Below, one piece after another: positions 18,452 to 26,963 of a stretch of 64,000 nucleotides of DNA (its first letter is position 1; each line of letters starts with the position of its first letter). The DNA comes from Vreelandella zhaodongensis (GTDB lineage Bacteria; Pseudomonadota; Gammaproteobacteria; Pseudomonadales; Halomonadaceae). Made by a program: the position numbers and the translations under genes. The notes under the pieces were generated by a model. It did no database searches, was not told the DNA's origin, and saw nothing but the letters and a program-made list of their open reading frames with translations. Location of the stretch: the NCBI RefSeq assembly GCF_013415115.1, contig NZ_JACCDD010000001.1, positions 496,001 to 560,000 on the forward strand, written 5' to 3'.

Positions 18452-18495
18452 CTAAACATTGAAATTTAAAAGGAAAAGTAAGTTATCGGTGGTAT

Positions 18496-18789
18496 TTAGC
18501 CTTCGACAACTGCCAAGATATCGGCTTCGCTCATGATCAGAACTTCTTCGCCGTCGATTTTCTGCTTCTCAACGCCGAAACCGTCTTTGAAAATCACCGA
18601 GTCGCCAACTTTAACGTCCAACGGGCGAACGTCGCCGTTGTCGAGAATGCGACCATTACCAACCGCCAAAACTTCACCACGGGTGGGTTTTTCCTGGGCG
18701 TTGCCCGGTAGCACGATGCCGCCAGCGGTTTTCTGCTCTTCTTCCACGCGACGAACAACGACGCGATCGTGCAAAGGACGGATATTCAT
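18496..18789 (-). CDS. groES: co-chaperonin GroES
   Basis: The 97-residue protein starts [14 protein letters not shown], contains the mobile-loop motif [16 protein letters not shown] and ends DILAVVEG, a standard GroES. I use the ATG at 18789, preceded by GGAGAACG; an upstream in-frame start would add 11 non-homologous residues. It caps GroEL. It is the first gene of the operon, with a sigma-32-like promoter about 150 bases upstream. Confidence 0.97.
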   Translation of the reverse strand: MNIRPLHDRVVVRRVEEEQKTAGGIVLPGNAQEKPTRGEVLAVGNGRILDNGDVRPLDVKVGDSVIFKDGFGVEKQKIDGEEVLIMSEADILAVVEG

Positions 18790-18940
18790 GCTCACGTTCT
18801 CCTGAGTATCGTCAAAGCCCATGTGGGCAGTTAGCTAAATGATATTTTCGAGGGCATCAACCCGCGAAAAGTGAAGGTTAGAAACCTTCATGTTAATGGC
18901 GAGCGCCTTAGCTTTCGCCGAGTTTGTATGCTGAGTCAAA

Positions 18941-18967
18941 AGTGGGGGCTGGTGAGAGCCTTTCAAG
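18941..18967 (-). promoter_or_regulatory. groES: sigma-32 (heat-shock) type promoter of groESL
   Basis: On the minus strand CTTGAAA (18967-18961) is followed after 12 bases by CCCCCACT (18948-18941), close to the sigma-32 consensus CTTGAAA and CCCCAT-T. It sits between fxsA and groES, in the right orientation for groESL. No CIRCE element was seen. Confidence 0.7.
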
Positions 18968-19018
18968 GGGCAGATGATAAAAAAATGTGATTTTGCGATA
19001 TTCTTATTCATTGAGCCT

Positions 19019-19486
19019 TCAACGTCGCCTTGCTGTCTCCTCCCGACTAATGAATTCACCCTCGATAGGTTCTTCTTGGCCACTTGAACGTGGTGTATCG
19101 CTCTGTTCGTAGTTTGTTTGTTGCTGGCTAGCGGCGCTTGTCAAGCCTATCCAGGTAAGTGCCTTTAGCATCAACTGACGGGCGTTAGGCATAAGGCAGG
19201 CCAAGCCCAGCGCATCAGAAAGAAAGCCAGGTGCTAGTAGGAGAGCACCACCAAAAATCAGTGCTGCTCCAGTAAACAGTTCTTGGGAAGGGAGTTCGCC
19301 CGACTGCATGCGTTGGCGCGCACGAGCCAGCGTTGAAACGCCTTCTTTACGAATAAGGTGCAGGCCAATAAAGCCAGTGCCCAGCACCAGTGCTAGCGTG
19401 CTCAACAGCCCAATGTGGCTACCAACAGTAAATAGCAGAACAAAATCAACTAACGTAAACAACGATATAAATAGAAGAATGGGCAT
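19019..19486 (-). CDS. fxsA: FxsA family membrane protein
   Basis: The 155-residue protein begins MPILLFISLFTLVDFVLLF and has four hydrophobic segments, with the FxsA-type LGTGFIGLHLIRKEG and LLAPGFLSDALG motifs. FxsA in E. coli suppresses F-plasmid exclusion of phage T7; its normal role is unclear. The location beside groES is conserved in gammaproteobacteria. I chose the second ATG (19486), because GGAG sits 6 bases before it inside the codons following the first ATG (19498). The charged C-terminal tail is cytoplasmic. Confidence 0.85.
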   Translation of the reverse strand: MPILLFISLFTLVDFVLLFTVGSHIGLLSTLALVLGTGFIGLHLIRKEGVSTLARARQRMQSGELPSQELFTGAALIFGGALLLAPGFLSDALGLACLMPNARQLMLKALTWIGLTSAASQQQTNYEQSDTPRSSGQEEPIEGEFISREETARRR

Positions 19487-19700
19487 GACAAACTCCATAA
19501 CAGGCGTAATCGGTCAATATGGTGACAGAAATCGATAAAACAAGCAGCCTGCGCTGGCTGATCGTTATTAGATGTGTCTGAAAGCTCGATATTTCACTCA
19601 GCAACCTTTATGCTGCAGTGCACAATACTGTGTTTAATACTAAGCCGATACCGGATGTGCGTAGCCGCATCTCAGCGAGTGTCGACCAAAGGAGACGGTA

Positions 19701-20462
19701 ATGCAGTTAACTAATAAAGTCATCGCTATCACCGGTGGTGCGCGTGGGTTGGGGCTTGCGGTAGCAGAACGCTTAGGTAAGCAAGGGGCTCGCCTGGCGC
19801 TTTTAGATATGAGCGCTGCAGCACTTGACGAAGCAGTGTCATCACTAGCTGCCCTAGATATTCAGGCGAAGGCATTTGTGACCAATGTAGCGGATGAGCA
19901 GTCAGTGCAGCAGGCATTTGCTGACATTGCATCGCGAATGGGGCCTGTTGGTGGATGCGTCAATAATGCAGGCATTACCGATGATAGTCTGCTGATTAAG
20001 GCAAAAGAGGGCGTGGTTGAAAAGCGAATGTCATTATCGTCATGGCAGAAAGTGTTGGATGTTAATTTGACAGGCGTTTTTCTTTGCGGTCGTGAAGCGG
20101 CAACGCAGATGGTAGAGGCGGGGCATCAAGGGGTTATTGTCAATATTTCTAGCATTTCCCGTGCGGGTAATATGGGCCAAAGCAATTATGCGGCGGCCAA
20201 GGCGGGTGTGCACGCGTTAACGGTTACCTGGGGGAAAGAGCTGGCCCGCTACGGTATCCGCACAGGAACAGTGGCGCCAGGGTTTATTGCAACTGATATG
20301 ACGGCTTCTATGCGGCCCGATATGTTGGAGCGAATCTCTGCCAGCGTTCCGCTTCAGCATCTGGGTGAGGCAGACAATATTGCGCAGAGTGTTGCCTTTA
20401 TTTTTGAAAATGATTATTTCACCGCGCGTATTATCGAGTGTGACGGCGGGTTACGGCTCTAG
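19701..20462 (+). CDS. SDR-family oxidoreductase, FabG-like
   Basis: The 253-residue classical short-chain dehydrogenase has the cofactor motif [13 protein letters not shown] (residues ~11-23), NNAGI, the catalytic Ser in [14 protein letters not shown], and the PGFIATDM segment. It resembles 3-oxoacyl-ACP reductase FabG and acetoacetyl-CoA reductase (PhaB-like) enzymes; the natural substrate cannot be decided from sequence. An insert after [18 protein letters not shown] is longer than in FabG. GGAGA precedes the ATG. It is a single-gene unit. Confidence 0.8.
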   Translation: MQLTNKVIAITGGARGLGLAVAERLGKQGARLALLDMSAAALDEAVSSLAALDIQAKAFVTNVADEQSVQQAFADIASRMGPVGGCVNNAGITDDSLLIKAKEGVVEKRMSLSSWQKVLDVNLTGVFLCGREAATQMVEAGHQGVIVNISSISRAGNMGQSNYAAAKAGVHALTVTWGKELARYGIRTGTVAPGFIATDMTASMRPDMLERISASVPLQHLGEADNIAQSVAFIFENDYFTARIIECDGGLRL

Positions 20463-20469
20463 CCATTTT

Positions 20470-20508
20470 CCCTCAGAGTGCTGTCGGCAACTATGAGTGC
20501 TCTGAGGG
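20470..20508. terminator. inverted repeat, probable weak terminator
   Basis: CCCTCAGAG and CTCTGAGGG form a perfect 9-bp stem around a 21-base loop, between the SDR gene and the convergent barrel gene. No T-run follows on either strand, so termination efficiency is doubtful. Confidence 0.4.
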
Positions 20509-20539
20509 AGTATTGGTACATGGCGTGTAAGGTGGAGCG

Positions 20540-21544
20540 CTAGAAATGAAAGTAATCGCGTTTGATATCTCGTTGGAAATACATTTCTAAACGAAGTGTC
20601 ATCGCCCAGCGTGGGTCGTGGCTGACTTCGCGCTGAAAATGTAGCTCTGGAATAACGTCGGCAAACAAAATGCCTTTATGAATGTCACGGCGATAGCGTG
20701 TTTGTAAATAATAGTTGGTCATGCGTGGGTTAGAGACGCTTTCACCAATAGCAATTGCGGAGTAACGAAGCGCGCTGCGGCTATTAAGACGCTGATTGAG
20801 CTGGGCCACTTCACTGTATTCAAGGGTGTCCTCTTCCTCTCGCCACTGTACTGTCGTGATAAAGCGCAGGTGACGATTTTCCGATAACGGGCGGCCAATA
20901 TCCCACTGAGTGCGTGCTGAATAACCTGAGTTATTAAACCAGGATAATCGGTTATATGACTCTAACTGCCAAGGTCCTTCCCCAATATCCCATAGTCTTT
21001 CACTGGTAAAACGTACGTAGGGGTCTAATGGCAGGCGCAATCGAACGCCGGCACCAATTCGGTTGCTCCAATTGTCGCGTTTGTCTCTTCTTTCAAGCCA
21101 GCTAAGGCCAAGCGTAGAGGTTCGACGGTCACGTTGATCGTTATAGAGTCGACCTGAACCTTGGTCGGCTAACGTGCCTTGCGACTCTTCTGGATCGCTT
21201 TCGATAATCAGGCGAAGCCGTTCTTCTGTGGTGGGTAGGTCGATGCGATAGCGTACGCTAATATCACTGCTGGTGCCGTCGCCTTCCATCCAATCTATTT
21301 CTTGGCCAAGTCGAAGGTAAGAACCATTATCGACGCTGGATGATTGATCGCCGCCAAAAAAAGAGTCGATATTGCGAGAGGTGTTATCTACCCAATTGCC
21401 CACTCGTGCGCGAAATGGTTCAACGTGATTCTCTGCCCACTCTGGTAAATCGCTGTCATTCTCTTCTTCATCCGCAGCTAGCGGAGGTGCGAAAAATGCA
21501 CAAACACAAAAAAGTGCGATGGCAGGTCTCATTGCAGTACCCAT
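20540..21544 (-). CDS. probable outer-membrane beta-barrel protein
   Basis: I do not recognise a named family. The 334-residue protein has a signal peptide (hydrophobic AIALFCVCAFFAPPLA then A-D), an acidic mature N-terminus, and then many alternating polar/aromatic strands such as YLRLGQEIDW, SVRYRIDLP and AGVRLRLPLDPYVRF. It ends in ...DYFHF, and a terminal Phe is the BAM recognition signature of outer-membrane barrels. The start is uncertain: ATG at 21544 or 21532, or a GTG at 21595, none with a good ribosome-binding site. It stands alone and is convergent with the SDR gene. Confidence 0.6.
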   Translation of the reverse strand: MGTAMRPAIALFCVCAFFAPPLAADEEENDSDLPEWAENHVEPFRARVGNWVDNTSRNIDSFFGGDQSSSVDNGSYLRLGQEIDWMEGDGTSSDISVRYRIDLPTTEERLRLIIESDPEESQGTLADQGSGRLYNDQRDRRTSTLGLSWLERRDKRDNWSNRIGAGVRLRLPLDPYVRFTSERLWDIGEGPWQLESYNRLSWFNNSGYSARTQWDIGRPLSENRHLRFITTVQWREEEDTLEYSEVAQLNQRLNSRSALRYSAIAIGESVSNPRMTNYYLQTRYRRDIHKGILFADVIPELHFQREVSHDPRWAMTLRLEMYFQRDIKRDYFHF

Positions 21545-21864
21545 GGGCAAGGTTTTTTTGGGGAGCGATAACCGATTGCGCCTTATGCCTTTCACGATTG
21601 TTGCCCACTATTTTTGTCCGTTGTCATGCGCGCTTGCGTTCCCTGTGGCTGTTAAAGCGCGTTGTCTAGTCGCTAAGGGTGTGTGCTAAAGCGAAGCTGC
21701 TAAAAATTAATTCAATGCGGTCTAAGATGCCAGCTAACTTAGCCCAAAAAAAAGGCGACGTCAGCTAACGAATGAAACTTGCGGGTAAAAAGGGAGGGGG
21801 CAAAAGCAAAAAAATCCGGCTAGCATAAATGCTACCGAATTAATTGGAATAACAAACTTAAAAT

Positions 21865-21949
21865 TGGTGCGGATGGGGAGACTCGAACTCCCACACCTTA
21901 CGGCACTAGAACCTAAATCTAGCGTGTCTACCAATTCCACCACATCCGC
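21865..21949 (-). tRNA. tRNA-Leu (UAG)
   Basis: The 85-nt minus-strand gene has a 7-bp acceptor stem (GCGGATG/CATCCGC), D-arm GGTGGAATTGGTAGACAC, an anticodon stem CTAGA/TCTAG with anticodon TAG, a long variable arm (TGCCGTAAGGTG region), a TTCGAGT T-loop and an encoded CCA. This class II structure and anticodon identify leucine. A strong promoter lies immediately upstream. The ~300 bases between it and the barrel gene hold nothing else I can support. Confidence 0.97.
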
Positions 21950-21963
21950 AGAAGACGAGACGT

Positions 21964-21991
21964 ATATTAACAGTATTCGCGGAAATGTCAA
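21964..21991 (-). promoter_or_regulatory. tRNA-Leu promoter
   Basis: On the minus strand a consensus TTGACA (21991-21986) and TAATAT (21969-21964) are 16 bases apart. The -10 ends 14 bases before the mature tRNA 5' end, as expected for a tRNA promoter. Confidence 0.8.
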
Positions 21992-22036
21992 TGCCTTAGT
22001 GTGAAGGATGTTCAATAAGTTAGCTCAGGAGGAGAG

Positions 22037-22756
22037 ATGTCCCTAACGCGATGGACGCATATGGCAAGCGGTTGGTTCAAGCAAGGCTTGCCGGGTTACT
22101 GCGCTTTTTGTCTCACACCTGGGCAGGCTAGCAGTGGATGGTGCCAGGAGTGCTTCGATCAGCTACCGTGGAACCACCATGCATGTTGCCAATGTAAAGA
22201 GCCATTAAGCCATGTAAGCATCACCACCTCTCACAGGCTGTGTGATCATTGTCAGGTCGGAAGGCCTGCGTTTAACTCGATGGCAGCAGAGCTGTTATTT
22301 GAAGGGCCTGTAAGAGAACTTATCCATGATTTTAAATTTCATGCTTCGCCGCGCGCAGGTATGTTGCTGCTCGAACTCATGCTGGCGAAAGCGCCCAGAT
22401 GTCTGGGAGAAGGGCTCTTGCCTGTCCCTATGCATGTTGTGCGTGCCCGAGAGCGTGGTTTCAACCAGTCGCATTGGTTGTCAGAGCAGTTAGGGAAACG
22501 CGTTGCGTTGCCAGTTATCAACGCTGAGTGCATTAAACAACTGCCTTCACAGCACACCTTAAGTAGGCAGGAGCGTGCAAAAAATTTGCTCGGTGCATTT
22601 CGTATGACTGATTCCGTCCCTGCGCATCTCACCATCGTCGATGACGTTGTCACCACCGGTGCGACTGTTCAGGCACTGGCGGAGGTTGCGCTGCAAGCGG
22701 GTGCAAAACGTGTCGATATCTGGGCGATTGCCAGAACGCCACTGGCACATAGTTGA
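22037..22756 (+). CDS. comF: ComF family protein
   Basis: The 239-residue protein has N-terminal paired cysteines (CAFC, CQEC, CCQC, CDHC) that would form zinc-ribbon sites. Its C-terminal phosphoribosyltransferase-like domain has RARERGFNQS and the PRPP-binding VDDVVTTGATV motif (around residues 200-210). ComF relatives act in DNA uptake or processing in competent species; in many Gammaproteobacteria the gene (GntX/YhgH) sits apart from competence genes, as here. AGGAGGAG is close to the ATG. It is followed closely by srkA. Confidence 0.9.
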   Translation: MSLTRWTHMASGWFKQGLPGYCAFCLTPGQASSGWCQECFDQLPWNHHACCQCKEPLSHVSITTSHRLCDHCQVGRPAFNSMAAELLFEGPVRELIHDFKFHASPRAGMLLLELMLAKAPRCLGEGLLPVPMHVVRARERGFNQSHWLSEQLGKRVALPVINAECIKQLPSQHTLSRQERAKNLLGAFRMTDSVPAHLTIVDDVVTTGATVQALAEVALQAGAKRVDIWAIARTPLAHS

Positions 22757-22789
22757 TAGAATGGTGGATTATTTCTTTAGGAGCCGCAC

Positions 22790-23764
22790 ATGCCACACCC
22801 ATTCAGCACACTTTCCCCGGATTCGGTAATGTCGGCAGCTGAGTCGATTGGCATTTGGCCAGCGGGTGAGCCATTTGCGCTTAACAGCTATGAAAATCGC
22901 GTGCTGATGTTTCGTGACGATGACGGAGCGCGTTGGGTGGTGAAATTTTATCGTCCTGGTCGTTGGTCAGATGAGGTGATTCAAGAAGAACACGACTTTC
23001 TTCAAGAGCTTGATGCAGCTGATGTGCCCGTTATTGCCCCGTGGCGGGATGAGCGGGGACAATCGCTGCATGAATATCAGCAGTTTCGCTTCGCTCTTTA
23101 CCCTCAGTGCAGTGGCCAGGCACCAGAACTAGATAACCCATCCCATCTTTTTGCCTTAGGTAATACATTAGGTCGCTTACATGCGGTGTCGTCTAAGAAG
23201 CCATTCAAGTATCGGCCAACACTGGCATGGGAGTCTGATATTGCTGATGCGCAAGCACGTGTGATAGCAAGTAAGCGGCTTAATAAGCATCAGCAGCGTG
23301 CTTACCATGGGGTCGTGCAAAAAATTCTTCGGCAGCTCAATAAGCATCCTATCGCTAGCGCTCAAATGATCCGTACCCATGGAGATTGCCATTTAGGCAA
23401 TGTGCTGGGGCGAGATGAATCATTCACGCTGGTGGATTTTGACGACTGCATGATGGCGCCAGCTATTCAGGATATATGGATGTTGCTACCAGTGGGTGAT
23501 CCCTCTAGCTGGCGAGCCCAATTGAGTGAAATTATGGAAGGATATGAGGAAGAGCAATCCTTTCCGCATGAGCAGCTTTCATTAATTGAGCCTTTGCGTG
23601 CTTATCGGCTTATTCGCTATACCGCGTGGCTGTTGTCGCGGTGGGATGATCCTGCTTTTCCTCGTGGATTTCCATGGCTGGCGGAGAGTGGCTACTGGGA
23701 CCAACATATTCGCCAGCTTGAGCAGCAGTCGCTACAACTTGAGGAGCCTATTTGGCTTGCATAG
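22790..23764 (+). CDS. srkA: stress-response kinase SrkA (YihE)
   Basis: The 324-residue protein belongs to the choline-kinase-like fold. It has an N-terminal lobe with WVVKFYRPGRW (ATP-site Lys), QEEHDFLQEL, the catalytic HGDCHLGN loop (around residue 200) and VDFDDCMMAP (metal-binding Asp). YihE/SrkA is a Ser/Thr kinase that counters stress-induced death in E. coli. The length is normal and GGAG precedes the ATG. The usual dsbA neighbour is absent. Confidence 0.92.
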   Translation: MPHPFSTLSPDSVMSAAESIGIWPAGEPFALNSYENRVLMFRDDDGARWVVKFYRPGRWSDEVIQEEHDFLQELDAADVPVIAPWRDERGQSLHEYQQFRFALYPQCSGQAPELDNPSHLFALGNTLGRLHAVSSKKPFKYRPTLAWESDIADAQARVIASKRLNKHQQRAYHGVVQKILRQLNKHPIASAQMIRTHGDCHLGNVLGRDESFTLVDFDDCMMAPAIQDIWMLLPVGDPSSWRAQLSEIMEGYEEEQSFPHEQLSLIEPLRAYRLIRYTAWLLSRWDDPAFPRGFPWLAESGYWDQHIRQLEQQSLQLEEPIWLA

Positions 23765-23840
23765 CTCGCAGCCCTAATAACGTGTCGCTACTTTGATGGG
23801 CTGCTGGGCGAGATAAATGCCCCCGTTTGTTTGGTAAAAA

Positions 23841-24440
23841 TTAGTTATTGCCGCTCTCATCAGGGTTGGGGCGTTCAGAAGGAATAGGGTTCGCCACGCC
23901 TTCGCCATTGGCTCGGCGACGGGCAGCATTGATTTCTGCTGATGGGTTGTTTTGCGCGTCTATGTTGATGCTTTCGTCGAGTGTGATCAAAAAAGCCTGA
24001 CCTGGCGATAGGGTGCAAGAAGCATCATCACAAGCGAGGCCATACTGACCATCTTCACCGTAGGCGCTTGCTTCAAAGGCGCCTGTGAAAATATTGCTCT
24101 CGGCATCGTGTGTCTCAATGCATGTTGCATCTTGTGTGGTGATACGAATACGCCCGTTTGTCAGCTGTGCGTTCGCTACCAGGATACAATATTTGGGTAA
24201 CTCATGAGTGGCACCATCGGCTTCCGTCGGGTGCAGTAAAATAGCTTGGTGACGAGACTGGTCGTCTGAAAAAGAAAACTCTTCAATAAGCTCAACACCG
24301 ATGTTTGCGCCGCTGGGTAGCGATAATGTCTGGTCGTCGGCCAGCAATGGAGAGGTCAGCGCAGATCCAAGAAAAGCAGTTAGTAAAAAAGAGGAAGATT
24401 TTAAAAATATAGATTTGGGTGACATAGATTTGGGTGGCAT
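23841..24440 (-). CDS. secreted hypothetical protein
   Basis: I do not recognise a family. The 199-residue product has a signal peptide (about residues 1-35, SSFLLTAFLGSALTSPLLA-D), then a beta-rich domain with four cysteines (CILVA, DATCIE, LACDD, ASCTL) likely to form disulfides in the periplasm. The C-terminal ~45 residues are polar and proline-rich. I chose the ATG at 24440 because GAGAG lies six bases upstream; ATG 24479 and TTG 24515 are alternatives. Just after the start, PPKSM/SPKSI comes from a tandem 15-bp duplication (CATAGATTTGGGTG-like on the plus strand). Confidence 0.55.
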   Translation of the reverse strand: MPPKSMSPKSIFLKSSSFLLTAFLGSALTSPLLADDQTLSLPSGANIGVELIEEFSFSDDQSRHQAILLHPTEADGATHELPKYCILVANAQLTNGRIRITTQDATCIETHDAESNIFTGAFEASAYGEDGQYGLACDDASCTLSPGQAFLITLDESINIDAQNNPSAEINAARRRANGEGVANPIPSERPNPDESGNN

Positions 24441-24738
24441 AGATAACTCTCGGATGAGCGCAGCGGATTGAGTTGACATGTTGGGCTCATGATAGCACAG
24501 CTTAAATAGTCTCAAAGGGGGGTGCGCGGCACTCTGCCACAGAGGGGTTAGGTGCGTTAAAATATACCAATGTAACGTTTTTTATTGTGCAAAAGTTATT
24601 TCAGGTATATTTTTTGTACATGATTGGCTCGCTGCCATCAGCGACTTTTAAACGCAGATAAATTCGCTGGGGATAAACGTTTGTAATCGACAGGCGATTA
24701 TTTTACTGCGAGTTCGCACAGTTTTGATGAGGCTTTAT

Positions 24739-25290
24739 ATGACCGACGACATCGCCCAGCACTATCGGCAAATTATTACAGCACTTGGCGAGAACCCCGA
24801 TCGTGAGGGGTTGCGTGATACGCCCAAAAGAGCGGCAAAAGCGATGCAGTTTTTGAATGCAGGCTACCAACAATCTCTCGAAGAAATTGTCAATGGCGCT
24901 GTATTCGAGTCTCAAACTGATGAAATGGTACTTGTCAAAGATATTGAGCTTTACTCTATGTGTGAGCACCATTTACTGCCTTTTATTGGCAAGTGCCACA
25001 TTGCTTATTTGCCTAGTGGTCGAGTATTAGGCCTATCGAAGTTCGCTCGCATTGTTGATATGTATGCTAGGCGCATGCAAATCCAAGAAAATTTGACCCG
25101 TGAAATAGCGGAAGCAGTGCAACTAGTGACCCAGGCAAGAGGCGTCGCAGTGGTAATAGAGGCGCGACACCTGTGCATGATGATGCGAGGGGTTGAGAAG
25201 CAGAACTCCAGTATGACATCGTCTGTGATGCTAGGTGGGTTCCGTAGCAATCAAGCCACCCGTCATGAATTCCTAACCCTGATCAAATGA
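24739..25290 (+). CDS. folE: GTP cyclohydrolase I
   Basis: The 183-residue enzyme shows the FolE motifs [37 protein letters not shown] (zinc Cys and His) and [18 protein letters not shown] (second zinc Cys). It converts GTP to 7,8-dihydroneopterin triphosphate for folate (and queuosine precursor) synthesis. I chose the ATG at 24739 because GAGG lies about 7 bases upstream; an ATG at 24727 and a TTG at 24724 are alternatives. The ~220-base AT-rich upstream gap contains no other gene. Confidence 0.95.
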   Translation: MTDDIAQHYRQIITALGENPDREGLRDTPKRAAKAMQFLNAGYQQSLEEIVNGAVFESQTDEMVLVKDIELYSMCEHHLLPFIGKCHIAYLPSGRVLGLSKFARIVDMYARRMQIQENLTREIAEAVQLVTQARGVAVVIEARHLCMMMRGVEKQNSSMTSSVMLGGFRSNQATRHEFLTLIK

Positions 25291-25388
25291 GTTGATATAC
25301 GGCAAACATTTGGTCAATGATGCTTTTTCGTCTTAGCATGAGCAGGTGGATGAGCCAACGAGGCCAATCATTCGGTTAGGAGTCTGTC

Positions 25389-26846
25389 ATGGAAGCGCTG
25401 AAAGAAACACAGCTGTACTGCCCATTTGCTTATATTGATGGTAGTTGGGTTGCCGCCGACAGCGGTGAACAAATCAACGTCATAAACCCCGCGACGGGAG
25501 AGCCTGTCGGTGATATGCCTCGGCTAGGCAAAGTCGAAACAGATCGTGCTATCGATGCAGCAGATGCTGCCCTGCCTGCTTGGCGTGCTTTAACAGCTCA
25601 AGAGCGAGCGGATTTACTGCTTAAATGGCACGATCTAATGCTTGAGCACAAGCATGATCTCGCGCTACTCATGACCTATGAGCAAGGCAAGCCGGTAAAA
25701 GAGGCTGAAGGTGAGATTGTCTACGCAGCCAGTTTTTTACGCTGGTTTGCTGAAGAAGCTCGGCGTGTATATGGTGAGACGATACCGGCTGCTAAATCGA
25801 ACCAACGTATTGTCGTGACGAAGCAGCCTGTCGGCGTTGTTGGGGCTATCACGCCTTGGAACTTCCCGTCAGCGATGATCACAAGGAAGGCGGGTGCGGC
25901 GTTAGCGGCGGGATGTACTATTGTGGTTAAGCCTGCCAGCCAAACACCCTTTTCCGCGACGGCCTTAGCTTTGTTGGCGGAACGGGCAGGTATACCACGT
26001 GGTGTGTTCAATGTGGTGCCTGGTCGTGCAGCTGATATTGCTAAAGCACTCACCCAGTCTCCTAAAGTCCGTAAAATAACCTTTACAGGTTCTACGGAAG
26101 TTGGGCGCGATTTGATGGCTCAAGCTGCTGAAAATATTCAAAAAATATCACTTGAATTGGGGGGGAATGCCCCCTTTATAGTCTTTGAAGATGCAGATCT
26201 CGATGCTGCTGTCGAAGGTGCTATGGCGGCTAAGTTCCGTAATGCAGGCCAAACGTGTGTGTGTACTAACCGGTTTTTAGTGCAGTCCAGCGTCATCAAT
26301 GCTTTTTGTGAAAAGCTGGCCGTTGCCATGAATAGCGAGCTATACGTAGGCGATGGCACTAAGCCTAATATCAACATTGGACCGTTGATTGATGAAGATG
26401 CTGTGAAAAAAGTCAGCGAGCACGTACAAGACGCTGTCGATAACGGGGCTGAGCTATTGCTTGGTGGGCATCCGCATCCGTTGGGTGGCAATTTCTTCAC
26501 GCCCACATTAATTAGCTTCGCAACGGATAAAATGAAGGTCGCCCACGAAGAAACGTTTGGCCCGCTGGCGGCTGTGTTTCCTTTCGATGATGAGGAAACT
26601 GCCATCGAAATGGCTAACGACACTGAGTATGGCTTGGCGTCCTATTTCTATTCACGAGACCTGGGGCGCGTCTGGCGCGTTGCCGATGCACTGGAGTACG
26701 GCATGGTAGGGATTAATACCGGCCTTATCTCTAATGCGGCCGCACCTTTTGGTGGCGTGAAAGCATCAGGGCTTGGGCGTGAAGGGGGACATCAAGGTTT
26801 AGAAGAGTATCTTGAGACAAAATATCTGTGTATCGATCTAGGTTAA
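25389..26846 (+). CDS. gabD: NAD(P)+ succinate-semialdehyde dehydrogenase
   Basis: The 485-residue aldehyde dehydrogenase has TPWNFPSAMITRKAGAALAAGCT, the FTGSTEVG cofactor loop, the catalytic Glu in SLELGGNAPFIVF and the catalytic Cys in NAGQTCVCTNR. The substrate class is inferred from the family-specific PWNFPSAMITRK and GQTCVC stretches typical of GabD. It oxidises succinate semialdehyde to succinate, the last step of GABA degradation; no gabT is adjacent. TTAGGAG precedes the ATG. A strong terminator follows. Confidence 0.9.
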   Translation: MEALKETQLYCPFAYIDGSWVAADSGEQINVINPATGEPVGDMPRLGKVETDRAIDAADAALPAWRALTAQERADLLLKWHDLMLEHKHDLALLMTYEQGKPVKEAEGEIVYAASFLRWFAEEARRVYGETIPAAKSNQRIVVTKQPVGVVGAITPWNFPSAMITRKAGAALAAGCTIVVKPASQTPFSATALALLAERAGIPRGVFNVVPGRAADIAKALTQSPKVRKITFTGSTEVGRDLMAQAAENIQKISLELGGNAPFIVFEDADLDAAVEGAMAAKFRNAGQTCVCTNRFLVQSSVINAFCEKLAVAMNSELYVGDGTKPNINIGPLIDEDAVKKVSEHVQDAVDNGAELLLGGHPHPLGGNFFTPTLISFATDKMKVAHEETFGPLAAVFPFDDEETAIEMANDTEYGLASYFYSRDLGRVWRVADALEYGMVGINTGLISNAAAPFGGVKASGLGREGGHQGLEEYLETKYLCIDLG

Positions 26847-26888
26847 ACGCAGGCGCAAACAGCGCTACCATTTAATAGTACTACCAAC

Positions 26889-26928
26889 AAAAGAGCCCCC
26901 ACCGGATTTTTCCGGTGGGGGCTCTTTT
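26889..26928. terminator. bidirectional intrinsic terminator, gabD/purH
   Basis: Perfect 18-bp arms starting AAAAGAGCCCCC flank a TTTT loop, with T-runs on both strands. It serves both convergent genes. Confidence 0.95.
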
Positions 26929-26963
26929 ACATAACGACTCAGTTGCTGCTTATGGCAAGCCGA

